DNA from: Gammaproteobacteria bacterium
GTDB lineage: Bacteria; Pseudomonadota; Gammaproteobacteria; UBA1113
Assembly: GCA_021773305.1 (NCBI GenBank)
Contig: JAJFKH010000010.1
Span: 1-50,016 of the forward strand
DNA length: 50,016 bases
Direction: 5' to 3'
Part shown: one piece after another, positions 39,685 through 48,087 of the stretch
How the letters are laid out: the number at the start of each line of letters is the position of its first letter
Numbering within the stretch: position 1 is the stretch's first letter
Translations under genes and position numbers: made by a program
The notes under the pieces: model-generated
What the model was told of the DNA's origin: nothing
What the model saw: only the letters and a program-made list of their open reading frames with translations
The model's database searches: none

Positions 39685-40131
39685 ATGCGCTATTTTTACA
39701 TCATTCTATTCGTTATACCGATAGTGACATTTGCTCAGGATAGCATTAGTTATAGTCTTAAATTTTCGAATAATAGCAATGCTGGGGATATGTCCTTACT
39801 ATTAAACACAGCAGAGGGCGTTGCCTTGCTGGATGGTATCACCAAGGTTAATCCCATCGCGCTGCCAACAGGTCGCTCGAAGGATGTCAAATTCCTGATA
39901 AAAGGTAATGCGACCTCCTGGCAATTGCGTTTTACCCTTTGCAAGAATTCTTCAATTACGGCAAGTGATAGTAAATGTTTTGGTGAGACAGAAACTATTT
40001 GTCAATTTGATGCCAGTGGAGTTGGCGATTTACCCTTTTATATGAGTAATAGCCAAAGTAGTAGCTATAAATGCAGCCCAGATGCCATAGCAAATCAGCA
40101 ACATGTTCACTTCAGTGTAAGCAACGATTAA
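39685..40131 (+). CDS. Small secreted protein of unknown function
   Basis: From the ATG at 39685 the 148-residue protein has a good signal peptide: MRYFYIILFVIPIVTFAQ, with likely cleavage after the Ala in TFA. The mature part is rich in Ser, Asn and Thr and has four Cys (TLCKN, KCFGE, TICQF, YKCSP), which could make two disulfides in the periplasm or outside the cell. A GTG three codons upstream is an alternative start; neither has a clear ribosome site. The gene is divergent from acnA and ends 3 bp from the convergent malic enzyme gene. I recognise no family; it is not obviously related to the secreted protein at 2296-2727. Confidence 0.65.
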   Translation: MRYFYIILFVIPIVTFAQDSISYSLKFSNNSNAGDMSLLLNTAEGVALLDGITKVNPIALPTGRSKDVKFLIKGNATSWQLRFTLCKNSSITASDSKCFGETETICQFDASGVGDLPFYMSNSQSSSYKCSPDAIANQQHVHFSVSND

Positions 40132-40134
40132 ATT

Positions 40135-41862
40135 TTAAATCTTTACCAGGGGAATATAATCTGGCTTCCAAACATATTCCTCTATTACTTTTTTCAGATC
40201 TGTCTTATCGGAAAGACCGCCATGCCCCTCTTTCATGACTTGCGTTGCCACCGCTATTGCAATAGCCACAGAGACTTCTTTGACATCCGTCATATTAGGA
40301 AGGATAGAGCCTTTTGGATCTTTTGTAATAGGAGCAAAGTCGCTCAAAGTTTTACAAGCAACCCAAAGTGCTTCATCGGTAAGCTCTTTGGCTTGGCTAA
40401 CAATTAAACCTAAGCCAATACCGGGGAAAACTAAAGCATTGTTACATTGGGCCACAGGAATATCTGAGCCTTCGTAAGCAACACTCGGAAAGGGACTACC
40501 CGTGGCAATAAGAACTTTTCCCTGAGTCCACTGATACAAGTCCTCAGGAATTGCTTCCGCTCGTTCCGTAGGATTTGATAGGGGTAAAATAATCGGACGT
40601 TCTGTATGAGAAGCCATTTCATCAATAATTTTTTTATTGAACGCCCCAGCTACAGCAGAACTACCGATTAAAATTGTAGGTTTAATATTTTTTACCACAT
40701 CATACAAGCCAATATATTTATCATCTTCTAATACCCAGTTTTGAATTTCCTCAGAAGAGTGTGCATAAGGTCGCTGAAAATCAGTTAATTCTGGTGTTTC
40801 AGTTGTGAGTAACCCCGGTTTGTCTAATAACCAAAAACGTCGATTAGCCTCTTCAATTGGCAATCCTTCATGGCACATAGCATCTCGAATTTGATCGGCA
40901 ATACCGGTTCCTGCGGTACCCGCACCAAAGACAACCACACGTTGCTCAAGTAAACTGCTACCAGTTGCTTTTGCCGCAGCCAAGATAGCCGATAATGTAA
41001 CAACGCCTGTGCCTTGCATATCATCATTAAAAGTGCAAACTTGTTTTTGATATTTCTCAAGGTTTCGGCGAGCATTTTCACGGCCAAAATCTTCCCAATG
41101 TAAAAACACATTAGGAAATATTTTTTTTACAGCCGTTACAAATTTCTCAATGAATGCATCATATTCTGCTCCAGAATATCGTGGATGTTTTAAGCCAAGA
41201 TACATAGGATCCTCTAATAATTCTTCATTATTAGTACCCACATCAAGAAGAATGGGTAGGGTTCGGTTTGGATTAATGCCTCCACATAGGCTATACACCA
41301 TGAGTTTTGCAATAGGAATATCCATGCCGCCGATGCCTTGATCGCCGATACCAAGCACTCCCTCACCATCAGTAACGACAATTAAATCGATTTCAGGATT
41401 GGATCTGTTTTCCAACAAAATTTCAATATTATCTTTGTCTGTATAGGAAATATAAAGCCCCCGGGGAGTTCGATAGCTATGACTAAATTGCTTAACCGCA
41501 TTGCCAACGATGGGGGTATAGATAACAGGGAGCATTTCAGCAAGATGCTCGCTGACTAAACGGTAAAATAAAACTTGATTGCTGTCATGGAGTTCATTGA
41601 GATAAATATTTTTATTAATTTTATGTTTATAAGAGCTGTATTGTAAATAAGCGCGCTGAACTTGTTGTTCAATGGTTTCAATATTAGGTGGTAATTTTCC
41701 CAACAGCCCAAAAGCTTCACGTTCTTTTTTGCTAAAAGCCGTGCTTTTATTTAACTGGGTGGTTGACAATAAAGGCTTTCCTGATAGTGATGTTTCGATC
41801 CATTCTTCGCCGGTGGCAGGATCTTTATATCGTCTAAAATCTAGCATGATTAAGTTTCTCAT
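40135..41862 (-). CDS. maeA: NAD-dependent malic enzyme
   Basis: Malic enzyme oxidatively decarboxylates malate to pyruvate. The 575-residue protein has the malic N-domain (LLGKLPPNIETIEQQ, MLPVIYTPIVGNAV, VVTDGEGVLGIGDQGIGGM with the catalytic Lys region following) and the NAD-binding domain. Metal ligands are in HWEDFGRENA and FNDDMQGTG, the nucleotide loop is VVFGAGTAGTG, and PLSNPTERAEA and FPGIGLGL follow. Length and sequence fit the E. coli MaeA (SfcA) group, which prefers NAD. The start used here is the ATG at 41862; a second ATG at 41847 (MLDFRRY) is an equally good candidate. With the large glutamate dehydrogenase it would turn amino-acid carbon into pyruvate. Confidence 0.94.
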   Translation of the reverse strand: MRNLIMLDFRRYKDPATGEEWIETSLSGKPLLSTTQLNKSTAFSKKEREAFGLLGKLPPNIETIEQQVQRAYLQYSSYKHKINKNIYLNELHDSNQVLFYRLVSEHLAEMLPVIYTPIVGNAVKQFSHSYRTPRGLYISYTDKDNIEILLENRSNPEIDLIVVTDGEGVLGIGDQGIGGMDIPIAKLMVYSLCGGINPNRTLPILLDVGTNNEELLEDPMYLGLKHPRYSGAEYDAFIEKFVTAVKKIFPNVFLHWEDFGRENARRNLEKYQKQVCTFNDDMQGTGVVTLSAILAAAKATGSSLLEQRVVVFGAGTAGTGIADQIRDAMCHEGLPIEEANRRFWLLDKPGLLTTETPELTDFQRPYAHSSEEIQNWVLEDDKYIGLYDVVKNIKPTILIGSSAVAGAFNKKIIDEMASHTERPIILPLSNPTERAEAIPEDLYQWTQGKVLIATGSPFPSVAYEGSDIPVAQCNNALVFPGIGLGLIVSQAKELTDEALWVACKTLSDFAPITKDPKGSILPNMTDVKEVSVAIAIAVATQVMKEGHGGLSDKTDLKKVIEEYVWKPDYIPLVKI

Positions 41863-42054
41863 AAAAATTAAATGGAGTTTAACACAAGTGTAGCATTAAT
41901 TTAAAAAAATTGATGGTTGGCCCAGGATTTGCGCTGAAGCGACGTATTATGTATTGTTGCATTTTAAATTACTGAAACAATAAAATTTACTTGTTCACGT
42001 TTACTTTGCTTGCTAACCTAAGCTACTTAGTTTATTGGTAAAGATGGTTTAAAA

Positions 42055-42717
42055 ATGTCCCGTAAGACGCTCAATCTAACAACAGATCTCCACGATTACA
42101 TGCTGGCAAATTCCTTGCGGGAGCACTCTGTTGCAAAAGAGTTACGAGAATACACTGAGACCCTTAGCGGAGCTAATATGCAAATCTCCCCGGAGCAGGG
42201 CCAGTTTATGGGATTGTTGATCAAGCTTCTCGGGGTCACTCGCGCCATCGAAGTAGGAACCTTTACAGGTTACAGTGCGCTCTGTGTTGCCCTAGCAATG
42301 CCTGATACCGGCTATATTGTAACTTGTGATTGCGACGACAAGAATCCCCAGCATGCCAAAGCTTTTTGGCAAAAAGCAGGGGTTATGGATAAAATCGATT
42401 TAAAGATAGCGCCAGCCATAGAAAGCCTGAATACATTGTTAGATGAAAATCAGCAAGATAGTTATGATTTTGCATTTATTGATGCAGATAAACGCAACTA
42501 CGATAATTATTACGAATTACTTTTGACTCTCATTCGTCCGGGAGGATTGATTTTGATCGATAATGTACTTTGGGGAGGAAAGGTTTTACAAAATCACGAA
42601 CAAGATAAACAAACCCAGATGATCCAGTTTGTTAATCATAAAATTCAACAAGATGAACGAGTTGATTTAAGTATGTTGCCCATAGGAGATGGGCTAACTC
42701 TTGCTAGGAAGCGCTAA
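42055..42717 (+). CDS. SAM-dependent O-methyltransferase (caffeoyl-CoA OMT type)
   Basis: The 220-residue Rossmann-fold methyltransferase belongs to the class I COMT-like O-methyltransferases. Motif I is AIEVGTFTGYSALCVALA (about 60-77), the acidic partner follows in VTCDCD, and the metal-binding segment is FAFIDADKRNYDNYYE with LILIDNVLWGGKV after it. These enzymes methylate catechol-like or phenolic hydroxyls with a divalent metal; the natural substrate is unknown. It is 30 bp upstream of hpd on the same strand, so the substrate may be an aromatic compound, but this is only context. The ribosome site is weak. Confidence 0.92.
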   Translation: MSRKTLNLTTDLHDYMLANSLREHSVAKELREYTETLSGANMQISPEQGQFMGLLIKLLGVTRAIEVGTFTGYSALCVALAMPDTGYIVTCDCDDKNPQHAKAFWQKAGVMDKIDLKIAPAIESLNTLLDENQQDSYDFAFIDADKRNYDNYYELLLTLIRPGGLILIDNVLWGGKVLQNHEQDKQTQMIQFVNHKIQQDERVDLSMLPIGDGLTLARKR

Positions 42718-42750
42718 CCAAAAAGTTTTGGCCATAAGAAGGAAGCAATG

Positions 42751-43821
42751 ATGAGTAGTGTACAACATGAAAACCCTATGGGATTAGATGGATTTGAGTT
42801 TGTTGAATATACGTCTGTGGATCCCCAAAAACTAGCCCAACAATTTGAAGAACTTGGCTTCGCAGCCATTGCAAAGCATAAAAGTAAAAATGTAACTCTG
42901 TTTCGTCAGGGAGTCACCAATTTTATTTTGAATGCTGAACCTACTGGGTATGCAGCTGAGTTTGCAAAGGCTCACGGGCCTTCAGCCTGTGCTATGGGAT
43001 TTCGAGTGAAAGATGCTAATTTTGCCTTCAAAAGAGCCTTGAAACTTGGGGCTGAAGCCTTCGAAACGCCCATAGAAAGTGGTGAACTTAGATTGCCTGC
43101 AATCAAAGGTATTGGTGGCAGCCTAATCTACTTTATTGACCAGTATGGAAGTCAGACTATTTACGATACAGATTTCGAAAAAATCCCAGGAACCGATGAA
43201 AATCCTGTTGGCGTTGGCCTCACTTATATCGACCACCTGACCCACAATGTTGAAAGAGGCAATATGGATACTTGGGCAGAATTTTACATTAAATTATTTA
43301 ATTTTAGAGAAATTCGCTACTTTGATATTGAAGGTAACCACACAGGTTTAATTAGCCGAGCCATGTCAAGTCCCTGCAATAAAATTCGTATCCCACTGAA
43401 TGAAGCAAAAGATGATCTTTCTCAAATTGAAGAATTCTTACATGAATTCAATGGCGAAGGGATCCAACATATTGCTATGGGTACCAATGATATTTATGAT
43501 ACCGTAGAACAATTAAGAAAACATGATATCGACTTTTTAGATGTCCCCGATGTGTATTATGAAATGATTCAAGATCGCCTGCCGGATCATGGTGAAGATG
43601 TGGAGCGATTGAATAAAAATTATATTTTAATTGATGGCACAACCACGGCTGGAAAACATGAATTGCTCCTACAAATTTTTACTAATACGATGTTGGGCCC
43701 CGTATTTTTTGAAATCATTCAACGCAAGGGTGATGAGGGATTTGGAGAAGGTAATTTCAGTGCTTTATTTGAGTCTATTGAGCGAGATCAAATTCGTCGA
43801 GGAGTTATCAAGGAAAAATGA
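42751..43821 (+). CDS. hpd: 4-Hydroxyphenylpyruvate dioxygenase (legiolysin type)
   Basis: This iron enzyme turns 4-hydroxyphenylpyruvate into homogentisate in tyrosine breakdown. Two VOC-fold halves are seen. The iron ligands are His in YIDHLTHNVERG, His in GIQHIAMGT and Glu in VFFEIIQRKG. The length (356-357 residues) matches the bacterial enzymes, including Legionella legiolysin. Two ATGs are adjacent (42748 and 42751); the second has better spacing to AAGGA. Homogentisate can autoxidise to brown pyomelanin if not broken down further. The downstream maiA overlaps its stop. The genes for homogentisate dioxygenase and fumarylacetoacetase are not in the window. Confidence 0.95.
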   Translation: MSSVQHENPMGLDGFEFVEYTSVDPQKLAQQFEELGFAAIAKHKSKNVTLFRQGVTNFILNAEPTGYAAEFAKAHGPSACAMGFRVKDANFAFKRALKLGAEAFETPIESGELRLPAIKGIGGSLIYFIDQYGSQTIYDTDFEKIPGTDENPVGVGLTYIDHLTHNVERGNMDTWAEFYIKLFNFREIRYFDIEGNHTGLISRAMSSPCNKIRIPLNEAKDDLSQIEEFLHEFNGEGIQHIAMGTNDIYDTVEQLRKHDIDFLDVPDVYYEMIQDRLPDHGEDVERLNKNYILIDGTTTAGKHELLLQIFTNTMLGPVFFEIIQRKGDEGFGEGNFSALFESIERDQIRRGVIKEK

Positions 43822-44468
43822 TGAAACTCTATAGCTACTACCGTTCAAGCGCATCCTATCGGGTGCGCATTGGACTAAATTATAAAAAAATTGAGTATGA
43901 AACAGTTCCAATCCATCTTGTTAAAAATGGCGGGGAACAATTTCAACAACCGTATAGAGAATTGAACCAGCAATCATTGGTTCCTACATTGGTTCATGAT
44001 ACAACAATAATCACTCAATCCATGGCCATACTCGAATATTTGGAAGAAATCTATCCGCAACAACCGCTACTACCTACAGTACCGGCGGATCGTGCAAAAG
44101 TTCGCGCCATGGCGTTACAAATTGCATGTGAAATTCACCCACTGAATAATTTGCGCGTACTTAATTATTTAAAAACCAATTTACAAACCAGTGATGAAGA
44201 TAAAAGCATTTGGTATCAACATTGGATCATAGAAGGATTTAATGCATTAGAAATGCAATTGGAAGGGGATCCTGATCGAGGAAAATGTTGTTTTGGTGAC
44301 ACGCCAACCTTTGCAGATCTTGCGCTTATTCCACAAATTTACAATGCAAAGCGATTTAATTCTCCATTAGATGATTACCCAATACTACTAAAAATCAATG
44401 ATTACTGCCTAACCCTGGAAGCCTTCGATCAGGCCATTCCAGAAAATCAATTGGATGCACTTACGTAA
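43821..44468 (+). CDS. maiA: Maleylacetoacetate isomerase (zeta-class GST)
   Basis: This glutathione-dependent enzyme isomerises maleylacetoacetate to fumarylacetoacetate in tyrosine breakdown. The 215-residue protein has the zeta-GST start KLYSYYRSSASYRVRIGL, where the SSxS/R block holds glutathione and the catalytic Ser, then QQSLVPTLVHD and ITQSMAILEYLEE of the thioredoxin fold. The C-terminal helical domain carries CEIHPLNNLRVLNYL and FGDTPTFADLALIPQIYNA. Its ATG is part of ATGATG at the hpd stop; AAGGA six bases before the second ATG favours 43821. The order hpd-maiA supports the role. It overlaps the following open frame, but eda probably starts after its stop. Confidence 0.93.
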   Translation: MKLYSYYRSSASYRVRIGLNYKKIEYETVPIHLVKNGGEQFQQPYRELNQQSLVPTLVHDTTIITQSMAILEYLEEIYPQQPLLPTVPADRAKVRAMALQIACEIHPLNNLRVLNYLKTNLQTSDEDKSIWYQHWIIEGFNALEMQLEGDPDRGKCCFGDTPTFADLALIPQIYNAKRFNSPLDDYPILLKINDYCLTLEAFDQAIPENQLDALT

Positions 44469-44484
44469 AATAGGATATTACCCC

Positions 44485-45120
44485 ATGGACATGGAAGAGA
44501 TACTTAAGCAATCAAGGATTATCCCTGTTTTAACTATTGATAATGTTGATTACGCTGTCCCTCTAGCAAAAGCACTTTTAGCGGGAGGAATTTCAGTGGT
44601 AGAGGTGACGCTCCGCACCCAAGCTGCTTACAATGCAATTAAAAAAATCCTCAAGCATGTTCCAGAAATGTTAGTGGCTGCGACTACGGTTTTAGATAAA
44701 GAGCAACTCATTGATGTTGCAAAATTAGGCGTTCACTATGCCTCAACACCGGGCTTTAGTTCTAATCTAGCAAAACAATCTAAGCAGTTAAATTTACCTT
44801 ACTTACCCAGTGTTAGCACAGTCAGTGAAATCATGATTGCTAGGAGTATGGAACTTAGCTGGCTTAAATTCTTTCCTGCTGAATTTTCTGGGGGGCCTAA
44901 TTTTTTATCGCAAATGGCATCTATTTTTCCCAGCATTAAATTTTGTGCATCAGGAGCCATACATTATAATAATTTATCTGATTACTTATCTCTTAATAAT
45001 GTTGCCGCTGTTGCAGGCACCTGGATCACAGAAGAAGATATTATCAACCAAGAGAATTGGGGGATTATTACTGAACTTGCGGTACAAGCTAAAAACTATC
45101 AAAAAATGATACACTTATAA
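44485..45120 (+). CDS. eda: 2-Keto-3-deoxy-6-phosphogluconate / 4-hydroxy-2-oxoglutarate aldolase
   Basis: This class I aldolase splits KDPG to pyruvate and glyceraldehyde 3-phosphate, and often also 4-hydroxy-2-oxoglutarate. The 211-residue barrel protein shows VVEVTLRTQAAYNAI (catalytic Glu), ATTVLDKEQL, YASTPGFS and KFFPAEFSGG with the Schiff-base Lys, then FCASGAI. The start is the ATG at 44485, preceded 9 bases by AGGA; the frame opens earlier at 44455 inside maiA, which would add ten residues not expected in the family. No edd gene is near, so a role in hydroxyproline/glyoxylate-type breakdown is possible as well as the Entner-Doudoroff pathway. Confidence 0.93.
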   Translation: MDMEEILKQSRIIPVLTIDNVDYAVPLAKALLAGGISVVEVTLRTQAAYNAIKKILKHVPEMLVAATTVLDKEQLIDVAKLGVHYASTPGFSSNLAKQSKQLNLPYLPSVSTVSEIMIARSMELSWLKFFPAEFSGGPNFLSQMASIFPSIKFCASGAIHYNNLSDYLSLNNVAAVAGTWITEEDIINQENWGIITELAVQAKNYQKMIHL

Positions 45121-45238
45121 TTACTGTTTGCTTAAACAAAAAAAATCAGCAGCTAAAAGCAGACTCCAGATGAAAATTTTCCATTTCAATGCTAGACTTA
45201 TAGGTACAACATTGATAAATTCAATAAAAGGAGTAACC

Positions 45239-45694
45239 ATGCATAAAACCTGGTTAGTTGTCGCAAATGCCCATCAGTGCCGTATCTTCCAATATCAAAA
45301 AGCCATTAATCAATTAACTCTCTTGAATAAATTCCAACATGAAGAAAGCAAACTTAAGCGCAATGCTCTTGTTGCTGATGGCTCGGGTAGTTATCGTAGT
45401 TCTTCAGCAGTCAATGCAGCTTATTCAGAAATTGCTGATCCAAAATATGTTGAAAAACAAAATTTTGCAAGAGAAATTGTTGGAGAATTAGAACAGGGAA
45501 GGGTAGCTAGCGATTTTAACGACTTATTCATTGTGGCACCGCCACAATTCCATGGATTAATTAATAAAAATTGTAATAAAAATTTATCGAGAATGGTAGT
45601 CAAAGACGTACAGAAAGACTACTGTGCTTGTGATAAAAATAAACTGCTCGATTTTATCTGCCAATGTAGAAGCGAAATAAATTCTCTTGAGTAG
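45239..45694 (+). CDS. Host attachment family protein (Host_attach-like)
   Basis: The 151-residue protein starts KTWLVVANAHQCRIFQY and has DLFIVAPPQFHGLI and a C-terminal RMVVKDVQKDY, the usual pattern of the proteins named for attachment to host cells in Agrobacterium and related to bacterial eRF1-like (baeRF) domains. The biochemical role is not established. The ATG at 45239 has a GGAG ribosome site 6 bases upstream; the open frame upstream to 45128 has no ribosome site and an unlikely basic sequence, so it is rejected. No signal peptide is present, so a surface location is doubtful. It ends 12 bp before a strong hairpin. Confidence 0.82.
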   Translation: MHKTWLVVANAHQCRIFQYQKAINQLTLLNKFQHEESKLKRNALVADGSGSYRSSSAVNAAYSEIADPKYVEKQNFAREIVGELEQGRVASDFNDLFIVAPPQFHGLINKNCNKNLSRMVVKDVQKDYCACDKNKLLDFICQCRSEINSLE

Positions 45695-45700
45695 CGAAAA

Positions 45701-45740
45701 ATATACCTCAGACAGCCAGATCCACTCTGGCTGCTTGAGG
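45701..45740 (-). terminator. Strong rho-independent terminator between convergent genes
   Basis: The stem CCTCA...AGCCAGA (45706-45720) pairs with TCTGGCT...TGAGG (45726-45740) around a 5-base loop. Read on the minus strand, it is followed by TATATTTTT, so it mainly ends transcription from the YbaK-family gene; on the plus strand it has no T run but may still slow the polymerase. Confidence 0.8.
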
Positions 45741-45756
45741 TAAGGTAGGAGTCTAT

Positions 45757-46215
45757 TCATGACAAATGTAATTCTTTGGGATGCACAAGGTTTTGATAAT
45801 CCTTGTAATTTAATCGAATAAGCTCCGAGTAGTTTCCAGCACAAAAAGCCATCTTTTTTTCAGTACTTAAACAGTCTGAAATATAAACATCCATGTCATA
45901 TAAATTGCCAAAAGGAGGGATCGCTCCTTTCTCACATTCAGGAAAACATCTTTTGAACTCACTTTCTACTGCTAGCTCTACATTTTTAGCACCCATTAGT
46001 TCTTGTAGCTGCTGTACATTCACAAGGTGGCTAGCAGGAAGCACCAACATCTTAAACTCACCATCAACCTTCAAAATAACAGTTTTTGCCATTTTGTTCC
46101 CAGAAATATGTGCTGACTCAGCAACTTCTTGCGCGGTGTAGGCTGGGGAATGAGTAATGAGTGCATATTTAATAGCATTTGAATCGAGTAAATTTTTTAA
46201 TTTTTCTGCTGGCAT
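45757..46215 (-). CDS. YbaK/EbsC-family aminoacyl-tRNA deacylase
   Basis: The 152-residue protein has the YbaK fold: HSPAYTAQEVAESAHISGNK at the start, AKTVILKVDGEFKMLVLPAS in the middle and KGAIPPFGNLYDMDVYISD near the C-terminus. The Lys after AKTV is the conserved catalytic residue of the group. Members remove wrongly attached amino acids from tRNA, such as Cys-tRNA(Pro) or Ala-tRNA(Pro); which substrate is used cannot be told. The length is typical for a free-standing deacylase. It is divergent from the L,D-transpeptidase gene and convergent with the host-attachment-type gene, with the hairpin after its stop. Confidence 0.88.
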   Translation of the reverse strand: MPAEKLKNLLDSNAIKYALITHSPAYTAQEVAESAHISGNKMAKTVILKVDGEFKMLVLPASHLVNVQQLQELMGAKNVELAVESEFKRCFPECEKGAIPPFGNLYDMDVYISDCLSTEKKMAFCAGNYSELIRLNYKDYQNLVHPKELHLS

Positions 46216-46340
46216 GGCTCTTCTCTCCCATATTTAGTATCTCATTATGAGTATAGCCTCTCATTTATAGATATATTCTATTACAATTTTTTTGAGTGCG
46301 ACTATACTTAAAACAAACTTAACTTACTTTGGGAGCTTTT

Positions 46341-47270
46341 ATGAAGATAGTATTCAACATGACTTTTTTATGTCTATTGATCGTTTCACTGGTAGGCTGT
46401 ATGTCAGGACAACAGTCTTCACATGTTTATGCCATGCCTAATCAGGGTGATGACATTATCGGCCAATCTCTGACTGTCAAAGTAGGCCCTCAAGATACCA
46501 TGCCGAAAATCGCAGAACGATACGATGTAGGACGACAAGAGTTAAAAGATGCAAACCCACATGTAAATTACAAACAACTTGTGGTAGGAGAAAAAATACG
46601 AGTTCCCAGACAATATATTTTACCACCTAAAAAATATCGTAATGGCATTGTTATTAATGTCGCAGAATTACGGCTTTACTATTTTTCACCTAATGGAGAT
46701 TACGTAGCAACCTATCCTGTGGCATTAGGCCGAGAAAAGTGGAGAACTCCGGTAGGCAACACAAGCATTGTACGGAAGAAAAAAGATCCTAGCTGGAGAG
46801 TACCAGCTTCTATTCGCAAACATTTACTAGCAAAAGGTGAACGTTTACCCGCTGTAGTACCACCAGGAGAAGATAACCCTCTAGGGAAGTACGCCCTCTA
46901 CCTTGGAAAAAGTGGTTATCTTATTCACGGAACCAATGCCCCTGATAGTATTGGGCGCTTAGTTAGCTCTGGTTGTATCCGCATGTATAATCAAGATGTT
47001 GAAAAGCTCTTTTATACAGTGAAGGTTGGAACGCCTGTCCATATTATACATTATCCAAACAAGGCTGGATGGCGGGGCGGAAAACTCTATCTTGAGTCTC
47101 ATAAAGCGCTTTCTGATAAAAGCGGTGCCTATGCTAGACAAGCTGTTCCTGCAAAACAAGCAATTGCTCAAGCAGCCCAAGATAGAGGTGTGACATTGGA
47201 TGAGTCAACTATTAGCAAAGTTGTCAATCAACACTTAGGTGATCCTACTGAAATTAGCCAAAGCTCCTAG
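46341..47270 (+). CDS. L,D-transpeptidase lipoprotein with LysM domain (YkuD family)
   Basis: This cell-wall enzyme crosslinks peptidoglycan or attaches lipoprotein to it. The 309-residue protein (from the ATG at 46341, GGGAG seven bases upstream) has a lipoprotein signal peptide with lipobox LVGC at about residue 22. A LysM-like domain follows (about 42-90; LTVKVGPQDTMPKIAERY and VGEKIRVPRQY), then the YkuD catalytic domain (about 95-230) with HGTNAPDSIG and the active-site motif SSGCIRM containing His and Cys. A charged C-terminal extension of about 75 residues (KAGWRGGKLYLESHKAL onwards) is similar to that of E. coli YbiS/ErfK relatives. The Cys is expected to be acylated and anchored to a membrane. 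Confidence 0.92.
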   Translation: MKIVFNMTFLCLLIVSLVGCMSGQQSSHVYAMPNQGDDIIGQSLTVKVGPQDTMPKIAERYDVGRQELKDANPHVNYKQLVVGEKIRVPRQYILPPKKYRNGIVINVAELRLYYFSPNGDYVATYPVALGREKWRTPVGNTSIVRKKKDPSWRVPASIRKHLLAKGERLPAVVPPGEDNPLGKYALYLGKSGYLIHGTNAPDSIGRLVSSGCIRMYNQDVEKLFYTVKVGTPVHIIHYPNKAGWRGGKLYLESHKALSDKSGAYARQAVPAKQAIAQAAQDRGVTLDESTISKVVNQHLGDPTEISQSS

Positions 47271-47288
47271 TCAATGTAAACACAACAA

Positions 47289-47322
47289 CCACTTCCTCGG
47301 GTAATTTGAGGAAGTGGCTTTT
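47289..47322 (+). terminator. Rho-independent terminator of the L,D-transpeptidase gene
   Basis: A perfect 10-bp stem, CCACTTCCTC (47289-47298) with GAGGAAGTGG (47308-47317), has a 9-base loop and is followed by CTTTTCATT. It stands 18 bp after the stop codon. Confidence 0.85.
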
Positions 47323-47379
47323 CATTAAAGTCATATTTTACACCCAAAGCGAATCATATTTTCCTTGTTGAACTTCCAT

Positions 47380-47482
47380 TAAACCATTAGATTTTAACGT
47401 TTTGGCAACAAAAAAAGACATCGAAATAGAATGACTATTCCTCGTTTTTTTTATTGCCAAAACGTTAAAATCTAACGGCTTA
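47380..47482. repeat. 103-bp near-perfect palindrome inside the IS630 element
   Basis: Two arms of about 37 bases (47380-47416 and 47446-47482) are inverted copies with about three mismatches. The shared core includes AGATTTTAACGTTTTGGCAA, and the arms are separated by a 29-base spacer. It lies between the left inverted repeat and the transposase end, where a complete element normally has only a short gap. It may be an inserted miniature transposable element or a strong hairpin that blocks read-through. Confidence 0.75.
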
Positions 47483-47490
47483 CTGAAACC

Positions 47491-48050
47491 TCAATGCTCT
47501 CTCTTATAATGATTGAAATCCACCTTCATGATAGCGGATATTTCATTTGCATACTGGCCAATATTTTGAAAGAACTTGATAGCACTATCTCTGAATTGAC
47601 TTAACGTTTCATGATACTTGTTATACAAGACATTTTTTTGAAAAGTTTCCATATGGGTTCAATTAAATTTAAATTAGGTAAGTAAGTTGGTAAGAAAACC
47701 AACTTGATTCTAGAGTTCCCTAAAAAATATTTAACAATTTTAGAGTGATGATAGTCGGTTTCTTATATTCATAGCCAATATGATGCAATAAGTCATGCAT
47801 TCCGCTAGTACTATATTTTATGGAAAACTTTTTTGATACAAAGGCAATAATTGATAATGTCGTCAAATAAATTTTAGAATCTAGTTCGGATTTTAGAATA
47901 TTAATTTCATAATCACTAAGATAACGACGGCTTCCCTGGTGTCCATTTTCTAATAATTTGGATAACCCTCCCAATTTATACAACTCAATATAGTTATTTC
48001 TCATTTAGAATAAGAATAGCTGCTATTTCTTGTATTGAATAAAAATGCAT
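47491..48050 (-). pseudogene. IS630-family transposase relic
   Basis: Three pieces in different frames can be read on the minus strand. The first (from about 48050) is YSIQEIAAILILNEK, the first helix-turn-helix. The second (48004-47720) is the winged-helix part, ELYKLGGLSKLLENG...LTTLSIIAFV...KYSTSGMHDLLHHIGYEYKKP, typical of IS630. The third (about 47740-47491) is KYFLGNSRIKLVFLPTYLPN then LIEPIWKLFKK, containing the last catalytic acid, and after one more frameshift in an A-run the tail FFQNIGQYANEISAIMK. The part with the first two catalytic Asp residues is deleted. At least two frameshifts plus the deletion make it non-functional. Confidence 0.85.
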
Positions 48051-48087
48051 GAACTGCTTTAATTCGCTTTGGGTGTATAACACCTGC

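Larger units (their letters stand above)
47341..48075 (-). mobile_element. Defective IS630-family element with intact ends
   Basis: The ends are perfect inverted repeats: CACCCAAAGCGAAT (47341-47354) and ATTCGCTTTGGGTG (48062-48075). Each is flanked outside by TA (47339-47340 and 48076-48077), the target duplication of the IS630/Tc1 group. At 735 bp it is shorter than a complete element of about 1.1 kb. Inside is the transposase relic on the minus strand and a 103-bp palindrome near the left end. The element cannot transpose by itself, but its ends could still be mobilised by a related transposase. Confidence 0.85.

Noticed and set aside
44455-44484. Upstream start of eda overlapping maiA
   Set aside because: The ATG at 44485 has an AGGA at suitable distance and yields the normal family length.
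45128-45238. 37-residue N-terminal extension of the host-attachment-type protein
   Set aside because: The extension lacks a ribosome site and has no family resemblance, while the ATG at 45239 has GGAG upstream and matches the family's N-terminus.
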